Source of the DNA: Bugula neritina | Lineage: Eukaryota > Bryozoa > Gymnolaemata > Cheilostomatida > Bugulidae | NCBI GenBank assembly: GCA_964035545.1 | Contig: OZ037767.1 | Location: forward strand, 29,121,628 to 29,185,627 | DNA length: 64,000 nt | Direction of reading: 5' to 3' | Part shown: positions 33,401 to 46,143 of the stretch, piece after piece | Numbering within the stretch: position 1 is the first letter of the stretch | Layout of the letters: each line of letters begins with the position of its first letter | Position numbers and translations under genes: made by a program | The notes under the pieces: generated by a model | What the model was told of the DNA's origin: nothing | Databases searched by the model: none | Seen by the model: the letters and a program-made list of their open reading frames with translations, nothing else

Positions 33401-36400
33401 TGACAGAGTTAACTAAATTAGGTTTAAATCACCACAAATTGTTGATAAATTACGTTATTCAGAAAATGAGCAATCCTTTTCAAAGCTTGAAATAGCGATA
33501 AAATCCAACAATTGTAATTATATACCATTTAATGACGTGGTCGAGAACAAGCAAGAAGGAAGGGTAAAAGAGTAAAGGAGATAAAGGGAGGGGGTAGAGG
33601 GGTAAAAGGGGGTAGAGAAGGACGAAGAAGGTAAAGTGAGTAAAAGGGTGAGGTAGATAACTTTAAACTTACTGCCTGCAAGCAACATTAAAAAGAGGAA
33701 GTGACAGAAGCTAAACTTACTTCCGCAGCCACTATGATGTTGATGCCGGGAGATACTGCAGTGATATATAGGCATGCAGGTACAAACTTGCACACAGGTG
33801 ATCTAAGGAAAACTCTCTTGTGCACAAATGTTCCTGTAACAAGTAACTTTTCAATGCAAATCTATTATAAGCTGACAGAGATCATAAATATGTAGAGTAA
33901 AAGCTCTGAAAATCTAATGAGCATTTCTTCTAAAAAAAAGATTACAAAAATATATTTTTTACTAAATAGGAAAAAAGATATAACATGATTTGCTGCAACA
34001 GGAAACACGTAATGATCAACTGAGGTGAAACCAACAACCACTGGGTTTATCAAAACTAAAACCTAAAATTAACCAACATCTACTAGCCATAACTGCAGGC
34101 ACCCTTTGGCCTTAGCATCTGCAATAGATTAAATTATCCAAGTTTCTACTTAAACGTTTATTCAAACTATAATATTTTTGTGCTCATGTACAAAAACTAA
34201 TTCTAAATAAGTCAATACTTTTACAACACAGAATGAAGTTTAAACACTGAAAGGACATGACAAATAAAACTCAGCTAAAAATGATAATTATCGAGTGTTG
34301 GATATGATTCACGGCAAACCTTCACTGAAATGGGGGTTGTCTGCCTTCTCCTTCACCTTCTCCAAAAGGTGTGTAGTATTTAAAGAGCTGTCAGCGTATC
34401 TTTCAGGGAGGGCAGCAGTGTGGTAAGAAGCTTCTGATTCAATAGACGCTCGTCTTGGTAGCCTTTCAAGTGATTGTCTTGGCCTGTTTCAATTGACAAT
34501 TAAATCTAGTAAAAAACTTTATGAAAAAAATACAGCTGATATAAATGTCTATGCAAAAACAATGCCACAACTTGACTGCCTTCAACACTACAAGAAATAT
34601 TTTCTGCAAAACTTACTTTGAAAATTCAATAGCTAATACTGATTGACATAAGCTAGACTAGTAGAAAGTAATATAGGTGTTTAATTTACTGCGTTATGAG
34701 TGAACTTTGAGCATCTCCGTCTGCTAGATTTGTGTCTGCGAAAGAACGTCTCCCCCGATCTGACATATTCTGTTGCTGGTAACATAACAAAACCAAACTG
34801 TTACCATATTAACAATTAAGCAAACTTGTTGAAAAAAAAATTGCTTATTAAAAGCTAATCAAAACCATAAACCAACAAAAGTATGCCATTGTACCAAATG
34901 TACCAAATTTCCATCACTACTTGCAATAAATAAGTTGAACGCTTTAAGGTGACAAAAACTATAGACAAAACAAAACACAATTCTTAGATTAGCACAGGAC
35001 AAAGTTAGTTTTTATAGCAATGATTATTTAAGTTACAAAATTAATCAAAATCACTAATAGATTACCTGAAAAGTAAATAATATTGTAACGAGTTTTTATT
35101 TAACAAGATTATGATGGCCCATGTGAACATCTCTGTCACAACAACTTTTTTAAATTGAAGAAATAAATTTAAAAATTCGGCTGAGTATACACGTCCTATG
35201 AACTAAGACGGAGAATGAATAATCATTTTACTAGAAAATTATTATTCTGAACCAAAAGTATTTTGTGTGCTAGTATAGAATTCCACAACAATCAAGGTGC
35301 TGAGAACTTAAATGATAGAAATAAAATGAGATGTAATGAATCTGCATACCCGAATTCGGTAACCAGATTCATTAAAACTGGATGCTCTGATTGGACGCTT
35401 AACTGACTCCGAATGGAAAGCTTCTTTTTCTCTTTTCAGTGACTTGGATTTGCCAACGGATAAGTTAAGAGATCTGGTCGAGGCGGGTGACCCCATTACT
35501 GACCCGGCACTGTTGTGCCGTAAACGCCCGCCAAGGTCACTAGAAGGTGAAACATTGGGCGAGTTTGGAGAAAAACTGTGATTCTTTATTTTTCTCAAAG
35601 ACTGTTTAATAGAGATTGGTTCAGTGGTGCTTGAGCTAACAATACCAGGGATAGAGTTTCGGTGGCGAATGCTCACGTCAGGCACCATGAGTTCCTGATT
35701 TTCCAACATAGAATTGAAGTTAACAGCATCCAGTGACGGTGTCGGTGTCACTTCATTAGCAGCGGCCTGAGTTGTGGGTATTTCTATTGGCGCTGTTTCA
35801 TTAGAGTCTGTAACAGTGGCAGAAGTTAATTGATTTACCATAAGTGACTGCACATTGTCCTCAGAGCAAGTTCGAGCAACGACAGTGTCTAAAGAAGAGG
35901 GAGGTGTACTTTCGTCTGCAGATTCAAGTTCAATAGTGAATTTCCTGTTGATATTCATTGGCGGGGTCTCTGGTACAGAAGCAGACGTTGACTCATCTAC
36001 AGATGGTGACTCATCAACAGCTGTTCCACACTCTGGTACTTCAGAGAGCTGTGTGCACTCATCTGGTGAATCATTAAGAAGTGCTCCACTTGAGCCATCT
36101 GCTTCCTCTTTAGTCAAGAACTGAGGTTCATTTTCACTTATTTTATCAACAAGCGACTCCAAATCTTTTGCACTGACTGATGGAGTTTGAATATTGCAAT
36201 CGTCTGATGAACTACAAACCGTGAGAGAGTTGTCATCACTTTCCACATCATCTTTTGAAGTGTTGGCATCAGAAACATCCGTTTTGTTCGTGAAGATTTC
36301 ACGAAAGTCTGAAGTATTACATAATTTCTCCCGACAAGAAGAGCTTTCAGCTGTTTGTTGTGTGTCACTGGTTTCCACATTTACATCATCACTGCCTTCA

Positions 36401-39400
36401 TGTTTTATAAGTAACTGCAAATCCTTTCCTCCTAATGCAAAGTGGACTCCTAGATTAGTGAAGGTAGAAACAAACCAAAGATTAGATTACATAATCACCA
36501 TTCAATATTTAGATAAGATAAGGCCACCAGGTGTATGTACTGTGTACTAGACTGTAACAAAAGTCCATAGAAAAGGTGTGCAAAAAGAGATATATAATTT
36601 GATACAAGTTGGCAAAAACCAAACCTAGAATGCAAAGATATTTTTTTTACCGATATAAACATCAAAAGTCAAGTTAAAATGAGCTAGAATTGATGGAAAA
36701 TAATCCTTGTACAATTCTACCTATTCATATTGAAGATAAATTGTTAAATTACAGTTGAATTGGTATTTCAACCAGGTTTACTAACAACATTTTTGGGACA
36801 GTAGAAGCGACATGTGCATATTCCAGTTAAAGATGAACAAGAATTTTGCTACAATGTACTCGGTTAAATTATCAAGGGTTGCATTGTACACAATGTTTCA
36901 TAAGATACATACAATATTATGCAAGTATTAGATATAGAGATAGTGAGTTATCATTGGTTAATGGATCAGACAATGCCATCACCTTTATCTGCAGAGGTAT
37001 TTGCGCTACCTGTACTAGTGTAGCTAGTACTGGTGATAGACTGAGTTGTGCCGTTAGACTGAGTTGTGCAGTTAGACTGAGCTGATAGCAGACTCTGAGT
37101 GTCTGACGGATCAGAAGTAAAGAGCTCCTCCTCCTCTCCCGTCTCTTCGTCAATCGCATCCACAAAGTACCGGTCGGTGTTTTGGCTTTCAGAATCGGAT
37201 CTAATCTCAATCGGAAAATCTGAAATAATCAACAAACATATGAGTTGCATTTTTGTGATATAAAAAAATTGATTGATTTTTTTTTGTATTTTGTTAACTC
37301 AATATGATTTGACATGAGTAAACTTTAAATTTGCTGATTAGTCATAAACAGTGCAAACTGTTGCTTTAATTTAATATTTGGTTAGAATTACAGCTTCTGT
37401 AAATGACTGTAAGAGCATATAATATAAAAGTCTACTGAAGATAGTCAACAAAACACAAAAAAAGAGCAGAGTTTTCTAAGCAGTAAAGTTGTGACATTTA
37501 AACAGTAACAAAGTGGGTTCGCCAGCAAAGCTACGACAGCGTAAGATGTACCGTCTTCACTATCCTCGTTTGCTGTGTCAGCAGACTGCTCCTTTCTATA
37601 TACTTTACTACAGAGATCTTCTGGGGCCAGGTGGCTGGGAAAGTATGCCAGAGAGGCCAACAGCATCAGCAACATATCATATGTTGACAAGGCTCTGTCT
37701 TTTTCACTAAAACAATGCCCTACGTGGTATCATTGTTTGGTTAGCAGCACTAAAATACTTACTCAATGATATCATTATTGATCAGTAGCATATAATAAGG
37801 TACAAATTCTGCCATCACCTCTATATCTTTTGAACTATTGAGATTTACTGAATCAATTATCATAATGATATGAGCATTAGAAAAATAAACACAGATAAAT
37901 CAATATTTTATGAACACACTATATCCGTACAATAAATAACATATTTTTGAAGTGTGAAAAAACACCAAGTCTTGAGCTTTTTAATATTCTGCAAAATGTG
38001 TGTAACAAGTGGGACCACAATTTCAAACAAAATATAGATACTAGAGCAAAAAATATAAAGCTTTTCATCTTTTTAACATAAAATTAGAATATATCAACAT
38101 ACATTTTCTGATCAAATTACCTATTAGCATTTAGCCTTTATACCAAACTCACAATTTTATCATTTTACAGTTAAACTATAGTTTAAACCCTCAACCCACA
38201 GCATGTATATAACTGTTATAAAGATATTCACCTTGAACTAAACTTTAGAACTTTACTTTCAACTACCAGCATGGTGTGAATAACATGATCATATGTACAG
38301 CCCATCTGGTGCTTGACTACACGACGAGCTTCATTTAGAATTGCGTCAAATTCATCTTTGACGGAAGTACTTCCCTCAACTCGTATATTCAAACACAACT
38401 CTTCAACAGCCTGGGTGTAGTAACATGCAGGAATGTCAAGGAACTTACAGGCACAAATTGCTTGATTTGTAAATTAAAAAATTACAAAATTTTAGGAAAA
38501 ATTTGTTTGTTGTTTTTTGAAAGAAAAATAAAATAAAAACTATTGCAATAAATTGGCTTATTCTAAAAAAAGAGTTCAAAAATATTATGTCTCTGCAAAT
38601 TACATTCATGAAGAAATTCAAGAATTTCTCGCTAATGAGTTTTTTAAATTTTTAAATGGCGGAGAGCTTTGTAGAACACATAAACTAAACACTTCTATTG
38701 CTCAACTGCCATAAATCATATCTACAAGATAGGAGTGGAAACTAGCAACTGCTGCTAGTAAACAAATCACAAACTTGCAATTAGAAAGAGCATTTATCAG
38801 GCTTTAGAGTGAAAAAACTTTAGAAAATGAAAAAGTGAGTTGATTTCAACAAAAAGATATCTACAAGACTGTTAACAACTTGTGTAATTTAGTAAGACAT
38901 TTTTATCCATTTTCTTCATGTTTAATAAAGTGAATACTTGGTTTATTACCTCTACAAGGTAGCACTGTTCAGAGTGTAAGAGTTCGTGCCATTTGTTCAG
39001 TAGCAGAGAGATAATATTCCAGCAATGTCTTTTGCTACTTAGTGCAAGGCGGCCCAGATAATAGTCATATGATGGGCCGTAGAGAAAGGTAATTATAGAG
39101 ATGAGAGTATCAAGTCTCCGATCAGCTTCATACAGACTGGCACCAGCTACAGAGAAGCTAGTACATTCAAATTTAATACAAAGACAGGTTATTTTATTAT
39201 TTATTATTATTATGCTATGATATAATTTTATTGTTTATTATTATTATGTTATTATATTATTTTATTGTTCATTATTTGAATTATTTTAGAATATGATTTA
39301 CTTGTACCTAAATCATTTGAGACTCCAGCAAACAGTAATAAGCCATCAGCTGGTTCTTTAACCAGAAGTCTAAAGCCATTTAAACACTCGATATTTTGAA

Positions 39401-39614
39401 CTGATGAATAGCCTTTGGCAAGTTTCCTTTGCGCCAGGACAAGATGTGAGAACATATACGACACTTTGTCGATCTCAGCGGCTAAAGACGCTTTCTTGGA
39501 GTCTGGTGTATCAATTAAACTCTGAACATACGAAAGAAACGAGTCATCTCGTTCGTAGAATAAAGGAATCCTCCCTGTGGTAACGTTCTTTGTGCACAAC
39601 CAGATTACCCACAT
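30457..39614 (-). CDS. HPS1: HPS1, BLOC-3 subunit
   Basis: Fifteen exons, all phases matching: 39614-39308, 39146-38950, 38410-38232, 37706-37552, 37219-36983, 36431-35350, 34769-34690, 34483-34320, 33833-33721, 33272-33088, 32742-32549, 32197-32022, 31847-31747, 31278-31127, 30638-30457 (TAG); 1167 codons. Family matches: EQCYLVEAVEELCL and HTMLVVESKVLKF in the N-terminal part, VFLRSPVCKFVPACLYI, the hallmark KYPGLVHFIYICRS, GYTLISVKDGDFTF, and DLRGQFYKQIL at the end. HPS1 pairs with HPS4 as BLOC-3, the exchange factor for Rab32/38 in lysosome-related organelles. Human HPS1 is 700 residues; here exons 36431-34320 add a Ser/Thr/Asp-rich, probably disordered segment (exon 6 alone is 1082 nt). 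ATG at 39614 gives a longin-like N-terminus. Its divergence makes the first exon the least certain. Confidence 0.9.
32241..32282. repeat. 9-bp tandem repeat (taaacccag)n in an HPS1 intron
   Basis: Between four and five copies of taaacccag. Telomere-like in look but not in unit. Confidence 0.85.
33540..33655. repeat. polypurine tract in an HPS1 intron
   Basis: About 115 bp almost entirely A and G on the plus strand (gtaaaggagataaagggagg and similar), hence polypyrimidine on the HPS1 coding strand. Confidence 0.8.
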
Positions 39615-41535
39615 CCTGTCATATCAAGTTGAAGCTATTCCATTTGCGCCAAACTATTAACATCAAACAACACCTCACCGCATATAAAGCCAATAATAGG
39701 CCTACTACTATTTTTTACATACTATATCATTTTAATACATATGATAGATGCATATAATTAGACTGTGTACATAAGTTACATGTTAATTCATGTTAAATCA
39801 AGGATAAGGCTATTTCTTAAAATTTAGAGCATTGATTATTTTATTAAAAAATTATTTTTGCTTACAATAGTATTTCATATACAACTTCCTGATGTTGAGA
39901 CACACTCCATCAGTCTATGTATTGGCTTAATTATAAGTGATAGAAACAAAATGAATATAACAATCTCACATCTTCAAATTATAGCCCAACAACACCGTAG
40001 TACTCTATTTTTATATACATTTATCTCTATAGGTAATAGTTTTGGCATTTAACGGATGTTCCCGTTACACTAAATTTAAACTTAGTCTTATAGTTATATT
40101 ATGATATAAATAATGGAAGCAGTAAGATTAATTATGGTTAAACTCAATAAACTTGGACTTTTCTTGATCAATCATCAATGCCATTACATGTAGAGTATGG
40201 ATAATATTAATAGTAATAATCATTATCAAATGAAATAGTCAACAAAGCATTGATACTGATATTTAATGCCATAGACTATGGCATTATTATGATATTTATA
40301 TTGATGGTTGCAAACACAATCACAATGACAATGTGAAATTGAATGTTATGTTGACAACCACACTCAAACGGTGATTGGTTTTAGTAGCTATCATAACTAC
40401 TACTAGTATAACTACGACTATAGAGTTCATATGGCTGACACTGACACCGATTGCTGATTAGACAGTAGTGAGTAGACTAAGAATTAAAGACTAGGTCTAG
40501 TAATCAGTGGTACTGGTAGTACTAGTTTGATGCTAAGCTCAAGTGACTAAATCTAATAGTAATTGTAATATTAATTTAAATCATTATATTATTAATATTA
40601 TTTATTATAAATTGAAATAGTGAAATAAGTTTACTTTACCTTCCCATTATTACTTAATAGTTATTAGTATTACCATTATTATTAATATTAACCATTATAT
40701 TTATAGTCAAGATGTTATTAACTTATACTTATAAGTTATAGTTATAGTTTAAGTTACAGTTATTGTCATTGCGATACTCATACTGATAGTCACTATGGTA
40801 GTGACTGTAACTTTGAGTTTGTGAAATGATAGCAAAATTGAAAAGGTTAATTTAAATTCAGTTCACATACTTTAACTTTACAAAGTTTAAAACCAGCGTG
40901 GTGAGCAATTGCACTAACCTTTCTAACGCTTCGCATTAGCCTATAACTAAGTACAATATGGAGATCTTTCTGAATTAAAATGATGATGTTTTTATTTCAT
41001 AATTCTCCACTGGAGTTAACCACGTGAAAATCACGTGATTGGGAACGCAACTTTTCTGAGATCAAATAAAAATCATCGCATAGCTGATATGGACGTTTAT
41101 AGGCTACAGGTTATGGAAGAACCAAACGTACTCAAATCAGCACCCCCTCCCCCCTCCTGTAGACATAATAATTATTATTATGATTATAACTTGCATTGTC
41201 TTTGTAAAACCTATCAACAAACTCTCAGTCTAACACGTATGGATTTGGTTATAGCACCATCATTGTATGCTAACCTTATGATGTGTTATTGTATAAAAAC
41301 CTTCTTTATAATAGGCTATAGTGTTCATTATTTATTATAAAATATCTCCTTTTTACTTCTTTTTCAGAATTTGGATATAAACATCTCATCTTGTTTCATG
41401 ATATAAAACAACCAAAAACTATGAAATATATAATTTTATAAAGGTTACATTACTGAAGGTGTCCCCACAGATCGAGTTATGTTATACATATATAAAATTA
41501 GATGTCCATAGAAGTAATATCATCATATTAATTTT
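39615..41535. other. intergenic region upstream of HPS1 with an ACT/AGT-rich island
   Basis: No supported gene. HPS1 promoter and 5' UTR should lie at the left end. About 40190-40830 is an island of attaatagta, tattactaat, catactgatagtc type words. A palindromic CACGTG occurs at about 41022 with a second CACGTG at 41033, close to a poorly supported plus-strand ORF that I do not call. Confidence 0.5.
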
Positions 41536-43294
41536 CTATATCGGTTCTATGAATGATGAAGTGGTCTCCCCATTTTTACATATTTTGAGTGATGTGGGTT
41601 GTTCGGAATTATGATTTGAGTTTTCTTCGGCGTAAATAAGTGAAATGCAGTCAGCAGAAATGGGTACAGCTGGTTTCCTACTCTGCTCTGCATCAAGAAG
41701 GGCTTCTTTCTTCTTTTCTCTTAAAAAAATTATCACGTATTCAAAAAGCTTTATTAATTTTAGACAAATAAAATATAAAAACAACTTGTCTATTGAGTTA
41801 TTTGACAAAATTAGAGGCTTTAGTTACTATACACATGCCTTATTTCAAATTTTACAAACTCTTGTGATTTCTTTGATTCATAAAAGTATTTAATCAGAAG
41901 AATTGAAAAGAGTGACTGTATAAACTTACCTTTTCATGAAATGATGCACTACAATTATTGCTACGATGAATATCACAGCTCCTGTCCCAATGCCCATTGG
42001 TATACTGGAAGAGGCACCTAAAGACAAACTACTACATTATATTTAATAAACAGTCTTTAGTTCATTTACTATTTTATTGTTTGAATCTGGGGCTATGTCA
42101 GATGATATAGTTTTAGCAAGTATGCATAAAAAAATAGCTATGCTCTGTACTAATAAAAAGTAAATTCAAGAATTTTCTTTAATGACATAATATGGTACTT
42201 TAATATAGCCTACATATAAGAGACATATATGAGCTGTATATGCAACTGTAGCAACAGCACAACATAATCTAATAGTACTAGAAGATCAGAAACAATTAAA
42301 CTGTATATATATGTTACTTTTCTAATCAGGCATTATCTTAGAGTGATAAAACCACACAAACTAAACATTGTTTTTTAAAAGTTCCCAGACACTATTTCTA
42401 TTCAAAAAGATTATAAAGTTAATATAGTTTGATATTTCATTATATTTTTATGATTAACAATTATCAGCTAGAACTGTGAGAAAATAATTATAAGTATCTA
42501 TTAGCAGGTAACTCCATTTAAACACTATACAATAATATACACATTATATTATATAAATAATGTAATGACAACGGCTATGTATAATGTGTAATAATATGTT
42601 ATTGACATATACTTTATGTCAGAGGTGTAATATATATGGCATTGGATAGCAGTGAAAAATTACTTGCAAATATTGAGGTTAACCTAAACCCTAAAGACTG
42701 TATAAACTCTATCACAAGTTACAGCTGATTGATTACACTAAATATTGCACTATAAATTATATAGAGTTATACTCACAACTTTTTCCAAAGAGTTTAGCCA
42801 GAACATAGTCACTCCCTTGCAGGTGCTTGGCACAACCTTTATCTTCAGGAGTAGTCGTTTCTCTGATGACATTTTTCAGAGTTAGATTAGCAAGAGTTTG
42901 TAGTGGATACGAGGTGTTGTAGCTTACAGAAAGGAGATTCATGACTTTCTATAAAACATTAAGGAAAATTTATTGTGTCGACTTGATGTGTTTGCTGCAT
43001 AATACAGACTATATTTACATCTCATAAGTATATATTTTAGAGGCACATAAAGCAGATGCAGATTTGTAATGCTTCAACAAATATTAAATATAATCATCAA
43101 ATGTGCAATGAACAAAGCAATTGATGCAATTATATAACTAGTTTATTATAAAGAAAATTATTTACAGCTAATTGATGTTTTAGCAAATATTAAAATTAGC
43201 TAAAGCATATAAACTAATTATATATTATGTGCTATGGGGCTGCCCAATATTTCTGAATAGCGCATCTACTTACCCATGAAAAGCTTGTATATGC
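41536..43294 (-). CDS. unrecognised single-pass membrane protein (3' exons)
   Basis: Minus-strand exons with matching phase: 43294-43274 (21 nt, tentative), 42948-42777, 42017-41930, 41719-41536 (TAG). The extracellular part contains VMNLLSVSYNTSYPLQTLANLTL and a cysteine-containing KGCAKHLQGSDYVLAKLFGKSC segment. Then one membrane helix (GTGAVIFIVAIIVVHHF), a KREKKKE stop-transfer sequence and a roughly 60-residue tail ending FIEPI. Sequence before 43294 reads LLYLLLALYIFLQ in frame, like a signal peptide, but I found no ATG for it, so the 5' end is unresolved. I do not recognise the family. Short spacing of the last exons and the Lys/Arg boundary make a type I receptor-like protein the simplest reading. 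Confidence 0.55.
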
Positions 43295-44439
43295 CTGAAG
43301 GAATATGTACAGAGCAAGTAGCAGGTAGAGCAGTATATGTGAGCTCAGCAACTTTTCATATTATAATTTCAACTCTTGATTAACTTACACACTATTTTAA
43401 AGTATGTGTGCAAGATTTATATACACTATACTGTCGCAGACAACTGCCAGCAGGTTGATGCTTGCATTAGTTGTCAGTAATAAGATGGCAGATGAAAGCA
43501 GGTAGTGCCAGTTAGTTATATTACAACCCCTTGAGGACGCAGTCTGTTACATGTTATGCATATTTGCCAATAAAATATTCAACTGCAATGACAAACTTCC
43601 ACATCTGTATTGTAAACTCAATGAGCCAAACACTAGACGAAAGCATAATGTGTAAAAAATCAATTTTATACCAATAGAATATGAATGGCTGAGTTGAAAC
43701 TCAATAGTATTGAACTTGTCCTCTTATTTACCAGCAGCCATGCAACACTGATACTTTTTACAGACTAGTATATCAATAACATGTCGGCCAATAACGAGGA
43801 AAAATATAATTTATATAAAAATAATCATGCAAAAGTGTGTATGCTTTGCGAAGTTTATTTATTCCCAAGAGCCACATAAAATATTAAGACTAGCCACTAG
43901 CATTTCATAGTCTCAGAAAGGTGCTACACAAACTATAAACCGAACTGCTATTTTGTATACAAGTAAAACACTAGACTAATTTCATTCAATTACACATAAA
44001 AATATTGCATTATAACTTTGTAGAATTAAAAAATTGAGCAATTCATTTATTTACAACTCAGGTAACTCTAATTTTTTAGCACCGGGTCTTAATAAAATAC
44101 AGAGTTTATAACCATATGCTAATAGTAACAAATATTTGCACCTTATAACAAAATAAATTAGTATTTTTTATACAAATAAAAACAATTACATTGATAATAT
44201 AAAGTATTGCAACCATAAATGATATAAATAGAAAATCATATACTATAAACTGATGAGAATTCCTGAATACTGAAGGCGAATTGGCATAAAACTAGAGTTA
44301 TCTTCTCTTTTCTAGTGATCTGCTCAACATAAGAAATCATAGTAAACCATACAGAATTAATCGAAATAGAAACGAATACTGCATGCAGAAAAGATGCATC
44401 TCGACTCTCAGAAAAGAGTGCTTAGCAATATGCAGAAAT
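43295..44439. other. intergenic, no gene seen
   Basis: AT-rich sequence upstream of the membrane protein gene. It may hold that gene's 5' exon and promoter, which I could not identify. Confidence 0.45.
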
Positions 44440-44570
44440 ATATGATACGAAATGCAGACAGGGATATGATACGGAATGCAGACAGGGATATGATACGGAA
44501 TGCAGACAGGGATATGATACGGAATGCAGACAGGGATATGATACGGAATGCAGACAGGGATATGATATAT
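44440..44570. repeat. 24-bp minisatellite, five copies
   Basis: Five nearly perfect copies of a 24-bp unit (atatgatacggaatgcagac plus aggg) and a partial sixth. Because 24 is a multiple of three it gives an open frame on both strands (MIRNADRD on plus), but no splice or family evidence supports coding. Confidence 0.92.
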
Positions 44571-44903
44571 CGTAACATGTGCTTTAATCTGCAGATAGAT
44601 AGCACACTACTTTACATATTATAAATTACAGATCTGTGATACTATACACACAATAGATTGTGATTCAAACAGCACTCTAACATTATAAAAAAAACATTTG
44701 CATGCAACTAATATTTTAAAACGCAAGATTATTGTTGTGACTCTTTCCACCAAAACATGAACTTAGGGCACTATACAATAAGGGGGTTCAATCGCGATAT
44801 GTTAAACATGCTTATATGCTGTTACTTTGAAAAGCAATGCACCATAACAAAATTATCACACCACCTTTCCAAAAGGGAACAGAACTGATTTCATCCTGAC
44901 ATG

Positions 44904-45643
44904 CACCGGCTTTCCATGGATCGATCTCAGATCGATCTCGGCGAGATCGATCCATGGAAAGACGTCAAAGATGGATCTCAGTCGGTCTGTAGAGCTCGGA
45001 CTCAGATCGATTTCAAGGCAATAAGACCATGGAAAGACGAAAATTCGATCCGAGAAGTAGAAAAATGACTGCTCGCAAAAATGTTGTCTGCTAATGAAAA
45101 TGATAAATTATTGTTAATTACTAAGCAAAGTACTTAATAATTATGATAGCTACCTTTTCAGGTGGCAAAACTTTGACTTTCATCAAAATTATTAAGAAAG
45201 CTCAATTATGTAAAATTATAGAAGGTAGAAGATAGAAAAAGTGGGAGCATTTAAATTGAATTTAAATTACTGGTAAAACTTACTTTCATTAGTTGTTTGC
45301 TGCTTAATTTTAAGCCTAATAGTTTATGAATAATCTGCATAACAGCTATTAATTTTATATAAGCTGTCAAGCTAAAATATTAAATTTAATTATCTCAAAT
45401 TGGCCAAATTACTTCATACTAAAAGCTTTACTGCGCAGAGTTTACAGCTGGCGTTAAATTTTAGACTGCGGAAATTTTGTTTTTCAACAGCAGCAGCTTT
45501 TATTACTCAGGTGGGTGAAAAAATTATACTATTTAAGTACCCTTCACTTAAGAGGAGGCAACTCCGCGAGATCCATCTGACACTCTCATGGAAAAACGAT
45601 CGATCTGAGCACATGTCTGAGATGGATCCATGGAAAGCCCGTG
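44904..45643. mobile_element. candidate non-autonomous DNA element with 28-bp terminal inverted repeats
   Basis: The left end CACCGGCTTTCCATGGATCG continues ATCTCAGA; the reverse complement of the right end is CACGGGCTTTCCATGGATCC then ATCTCAGA, two mismatches in 28. Length 740 bp with no transposase ORF. Next to the left end is a perfect 19-bp hairpin (44910-44928 with 44943-44961, 14-nt loop), and ccatggaaag motifs recur inside at about 45029 and 45587. No clear target-site duplication: gacatg precedes the left end and also occurs 7 bp beyond the right end. Family unknown. Confidence 0.6.
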
Positions 45644-46143
45644 ATTGGGACATGAACTTATGACATAACTTGTGACATGAACTTACCCCTAGTACTCAGT
45701 GGTCTTCTACCATCCGGTATTTTTTTAGTAAACTTGAAACTGACTGAGTCTACATACAAATACAACAAAGGAGGGCTAAAATACACCATATAGGTATTAT
45801 CTAAACATTCTAAAGTTATAGAGTATTTATTTTCAATTTTTTTCTCTTTTTACATTATACAGCATACTTTACAGCATAGAAACAATATATTGATTAAAAT
45901 AAACAAGCCTTCAGTTTTTTAATGATATAACAAAGTGTCAAGTGACAGAAGACTTTGAAAATAGATGTAAATCTCATCCTTTAACCGAATAGGTTAATTC
46001 ACTGACTGAATTTAATGAAGTTTCACTCTTTAAAATTTTCTAAAGAATAAAAACTCACACATTAAGTAGTCATGTATCAGAAATGTTCAATTTGAGCTTT
46101 CAATTCAGGATAAAACAACTTCAGGAAATACTACATACCTTTC
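45644..46143. other. intergenic, downstream of VHL
   Basis: AT-rich with no gene seen. Probably includes the VHL 3' UTR. Confidence 0.45.

Noticed and set aside
41035-41340. Plus-strand 101-codon ORF with a proline run near two CACGTG sites
   Set aside because: No splice partners, no family similarity, low-complexity second half.
44394-44624. ORFs with MIRNADRD repeats on plus and an Ile/Ser/Leu repeat on minus
   Set aside because: Both are produced by the 24-bp minisatellite and lack any gene context.
45400-45663. Plus-strand 87-codon ORF as a possible transposase in the inverted-repeat element
   Set aside because: Too short, no DDE or zinc-finger motif, and it overlaps the right terminal repeat.
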